A DNA stretch of 8,202 nucleotides from an uncultured cyanobacterium. Its GTDB lineage: Bacteria > Cyanobacteriota > Cyanobacteriia > PCC-6307 > Cyanobiaceae. Position numbers and translations under genes: made by a program. Positions 7,396-8,202 of this stretch are shown here, in pieces; position 1 is the stretch's first letter, and the number at the start of each line of letters is the position of its first letter. Location: the NCBI GenBank assembly GCA_903928835.1, contig CAIYSK010000393.1, forward strand, positions 1 through 8,202, written 5' to 3'. A model generated the notes under the pieces. It made no database searches, was not told the origin of the DNA, and saw only the letters and a list, made by a program, of their open reading frames with translations.

Positions 7396-7656
7396 TCAGG
7401 CTCCCAGGAGGGGATCGAGCTGACCGCTGCGCTCCAGCGCATGGATGTCATCACAGCCGCCCACGTGCTGGCCGTCGATAAAAATCTGGGGCACGCTTCT
7501 GCTGCCGCCACTCTTGGCCGCCATGGCATCCCGGGCAGCCCCATCACCATCGATGGCGTATTCGGTGTAGGTAACGCCCTTGCGATCCAACAGTCCCTTG
7601 GCGCGGATGCAAAACGGGCAGGCCCGCCAGGTGTAGATCTCAACGTTGGCCGCCAT
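7396..7656 (-). CDS. grxC: Glutaredoxin, dithiol CPFC class (GrxC type)
   Basis: An 86-residue thioredoxin-fold protein that reduces disulfides and glutathione mixed disulfides at the expense of glutathione. With ATG 7656 the sequence opens [16 protein letters not shown]; the active site is C13-P-F-C16. The cis-Pro motif [14 protein letters not shown] (54-67) and the following CDD (68-70), which bind glutathione in the family, are present, and the length is typical. A longer frame starts at TTG 7668, but GGGAG at 7662-7666 is 5 nt from the ATG and would be inside the longer product's first codons, so ATG is chosen. The CPFC site, rather than CGFS, indicates a dithiol glutaredoxin and not an iron-sulfur carrier of the Grx4 kind. 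It is the first gene of a grxC-gshB pair and is divergent from prfB. Confidence 0.93.
   Translation of the reverse strand: MAANVEIYTWRACPFCIRAKGLLDRKGVTYTEYAIDGDGAARDAMAAKSGGSRSVPQIFIDGQHVGGCDDIHALERSGQLDPLLGA
7401..7405 (-). promoter_or_regulatory. Shine-Dalgarno supporting the TTG start of gshB
   Basis: The minus strand reads GGGAG, lying inside the last codons of grxC and 7 nt before TTG 7393. No ATG exists near the expected N-terminus, so this site decides the start. Confidence 0.65.
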
Positions 7657-7743
7657 TCGGGCTCCCAATCCGGTGGGCCAATCCTAGAAGCGACGACTCC
7701 ACTGATACGGTCTTGGCAACGCTTCTACCCACGCTTCTGCCAG
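7657..7743. promoter_or_regulatory. Divergent grxC/prfB intergenic region
   Basis: These 87 nt lie between the glutaredoxin ATG (leftward) and the release-factor GTG (rightward) and should hold both promoters. On the minus strand GGGAG (7662-7666) is the grxC ribosome-binding site. On the plus strand TACGGT (7706-7711) is a weak -10 candidate. No Shine-Dalgarno precedes the prfB GTG. The right half carries short inverted and direct repeats, listed separately. Confidence 0.5.
7685..7738. repeat. Inverted and direct octamer repeats in the prfB leader
   Basis: TAGAAGCG (7685-7692) has its exact reverse complement CGCTTCTA at 7720-7727, a 27-nt loop between. The octamer ACGCTTCT occurs at 7719-7726 and again 12 nt later at 7731-7738. 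The left arm could therefore pair with either right copy, 7 or 8 bp. It ends 6 nt before the prfB start. It could be an operator or a leader hairpin; chance is not excluded. Confidence 0.4.
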
Positions 7744-8202
7744 GTGCTCGACCTCACCGACTTCAAGCGCGATCTTTCCGAGCTCACCGACCGCCTGGGC
7801 CATGCCCAGGACTGTCTTTGACGTACCGGCCCTGAAAGCTCGCCAGCAAGACCTCGAACAACTGGCATCCCAGCCCGATTTCTGGGACGACCAACTGGCG
7901 GCGCAGAAGCAAATGCGCCAACTCGATGAGGTGAAGGCCCAACTCGAACAGTTGGACACCTGGAAAGCAGCCGTGGCCGATGGGGTGGCCACCCTCGAGC
8001 TCTACGACCTGGAGCCGGATGCCGAGCTCCTCGAAGAGGCCAATGGGGCCCTGCAAACCCTCAAATCCGACCTCGACCGCTGGGAACTGGAACGCCTGTT
8101 GTCGGGCATCTACGACAAGGAAGGGGCCGTGATTTCGATCAACGCCGGCGCCGGCGGCACGGATGCCCAGGACTGGGCCCTGATGCTGATGCGCATGTAC
8201 AC
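7744..8202 (+). CDS. prfB: Peptide chain release factor 2 (RF2) with programmed +1 frameshift, 3'-truncated by the window edge
   Basis: RF2 recognises UGA and UAA stop codons and triggers peptide release on the ribosome. The protein is in two frames: 25 zero-frame codons from GTG 7744 (MLDLTDFKRDL ... AQDCL) end at in-frame TGA 7819-7821. Reading then continues in the +1 frame from GAC 7820 (DVPALKARQQDLEQL, then PDFWDD, a classic RF2 segment). Near the right edge INAGAGGTDAQDWALM matches the RF2/RF1 domain-2 block, with GGTDAQ where E. coli has GGTEAQ. The GGQ catalytic loop and the SPF anticodon-like motif lie beyond the window. No other start suits the family N-terminus, although no Shine-Dalgarno is visible. 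The split is the known autoregulatory device, not a broken gene: low RF2 lets the ribosome slip past UGA and make more RF2. Confidence 0.94.
7808..7822 (+). other. prfB: RF2 programmed +1 frameshift site
   Basis: AGGA (7808-7811), then four bases, then CTT TGA C (7816-7822). The CTT-TGA-C core is the same as in E. coli prfB, where an internal Shine-Dalgarno-like AGGGGG sits 3 nt before CTT. Here the anti-SD pairing element is shorter and one base further away. The UGA is the 26th codon, the same position as in E. coli. Confidence 0.92.

Noticed and set aside
7441..7743. Upstream extension of the prfB zero frame through the grxC region
   Set aside because: The translation there is antisense to glutaredoxin; the RF2-like N-terminus begins only at GTG 7744.
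7819..7821. The in-frame TGA in prfB as a nonsense mutation or pseudogene
   Set aside because: The CTT-TGA-C context at codon 26 is the known RF2 programmed frameshift, and the +1 frame continues as good RF2.
1..8202. HIP1 octamers, CRISPR arrays, tRNAs, insertion sequences or hypervariable cassettes
   Set aside because: None was seen when reading both strands; almost all bases lie in housekeeping genes and no stretch above 90 nt is free of coding sequence.

Overview
The window is a gene-dense, GC-rich piece of a cyanobacterial chromosome, most likely from the picocyanobacterial Cyanobium/Synechococcus group. The evidence is an NdhH subunit of the cyanobacterial NDH-1 complex beside phylloquinone (vitamin K1) genes, including a cyanobacterial-type prenyltransferase, very short intergenic gaps, and frequent GTG/TTG starts. 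The HIP1 octamer (GCGATCGC), frequent in many other cyanobacteria, was not seen by eye. The lineage assignment is an inference; the gene families are read directly from motifs.

Left part (1-1348, plus strand): the 3' three quarters of ndhH, then 4 nt later a hotdog-fold thioesterase that probably hydrolyses DHNA-CoA in phylloquinone synthesis. Middle (1345-4889, minus strand, transcribed right to left): menA, menC, menE and a small TM2-domain membrane protein form a compact run (5-nt gap, 4-nt ATGA overlap, 13-nt gap). The TM2 gene and the thioesterase converge and share stop-codon bases. Divergent from menA, across a 75-nt control region, menF (4965-6416, plus) encodes isochorismate synthase. 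Five steps of one pathway are therefore clustered: MenF makes isochorismate, MenC makes o-succinylbenzoate, MenE activates it to the CoA ester, the thioesterase releases DHNA, and MenA prenylates it. The MenD and MenB steps are not in the window.

Right part: grxC and gshB (minus strand, 2 nt apart) form a glutathione pair, glutaredoxin plus glutathione synthetase. The gshB 3' end overlaps the menF 3' end by 31 bp. Divergent from grxC, across an 87-nt gap, prfB (release factor 2) begins with the classic CTT-TGA-C programmed +1 frameshift and runs off the right edge.

No RNA gene, mobile element, CRISPR array or clear intrinsic terminator was found, and no gene-free stretch exceeds 90 nt. This is core housekeeping DNA; I do not see an undescribed system. 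The points worth a second look are a MenC with Arg in place of the second catalytic Lys, a MenE lacking most of the usual N-terminal region, a TM2 protein attached to the phylloquinone operon, two convergent gene overlaps, and small repeats in the menF coding region and the prfB leader.
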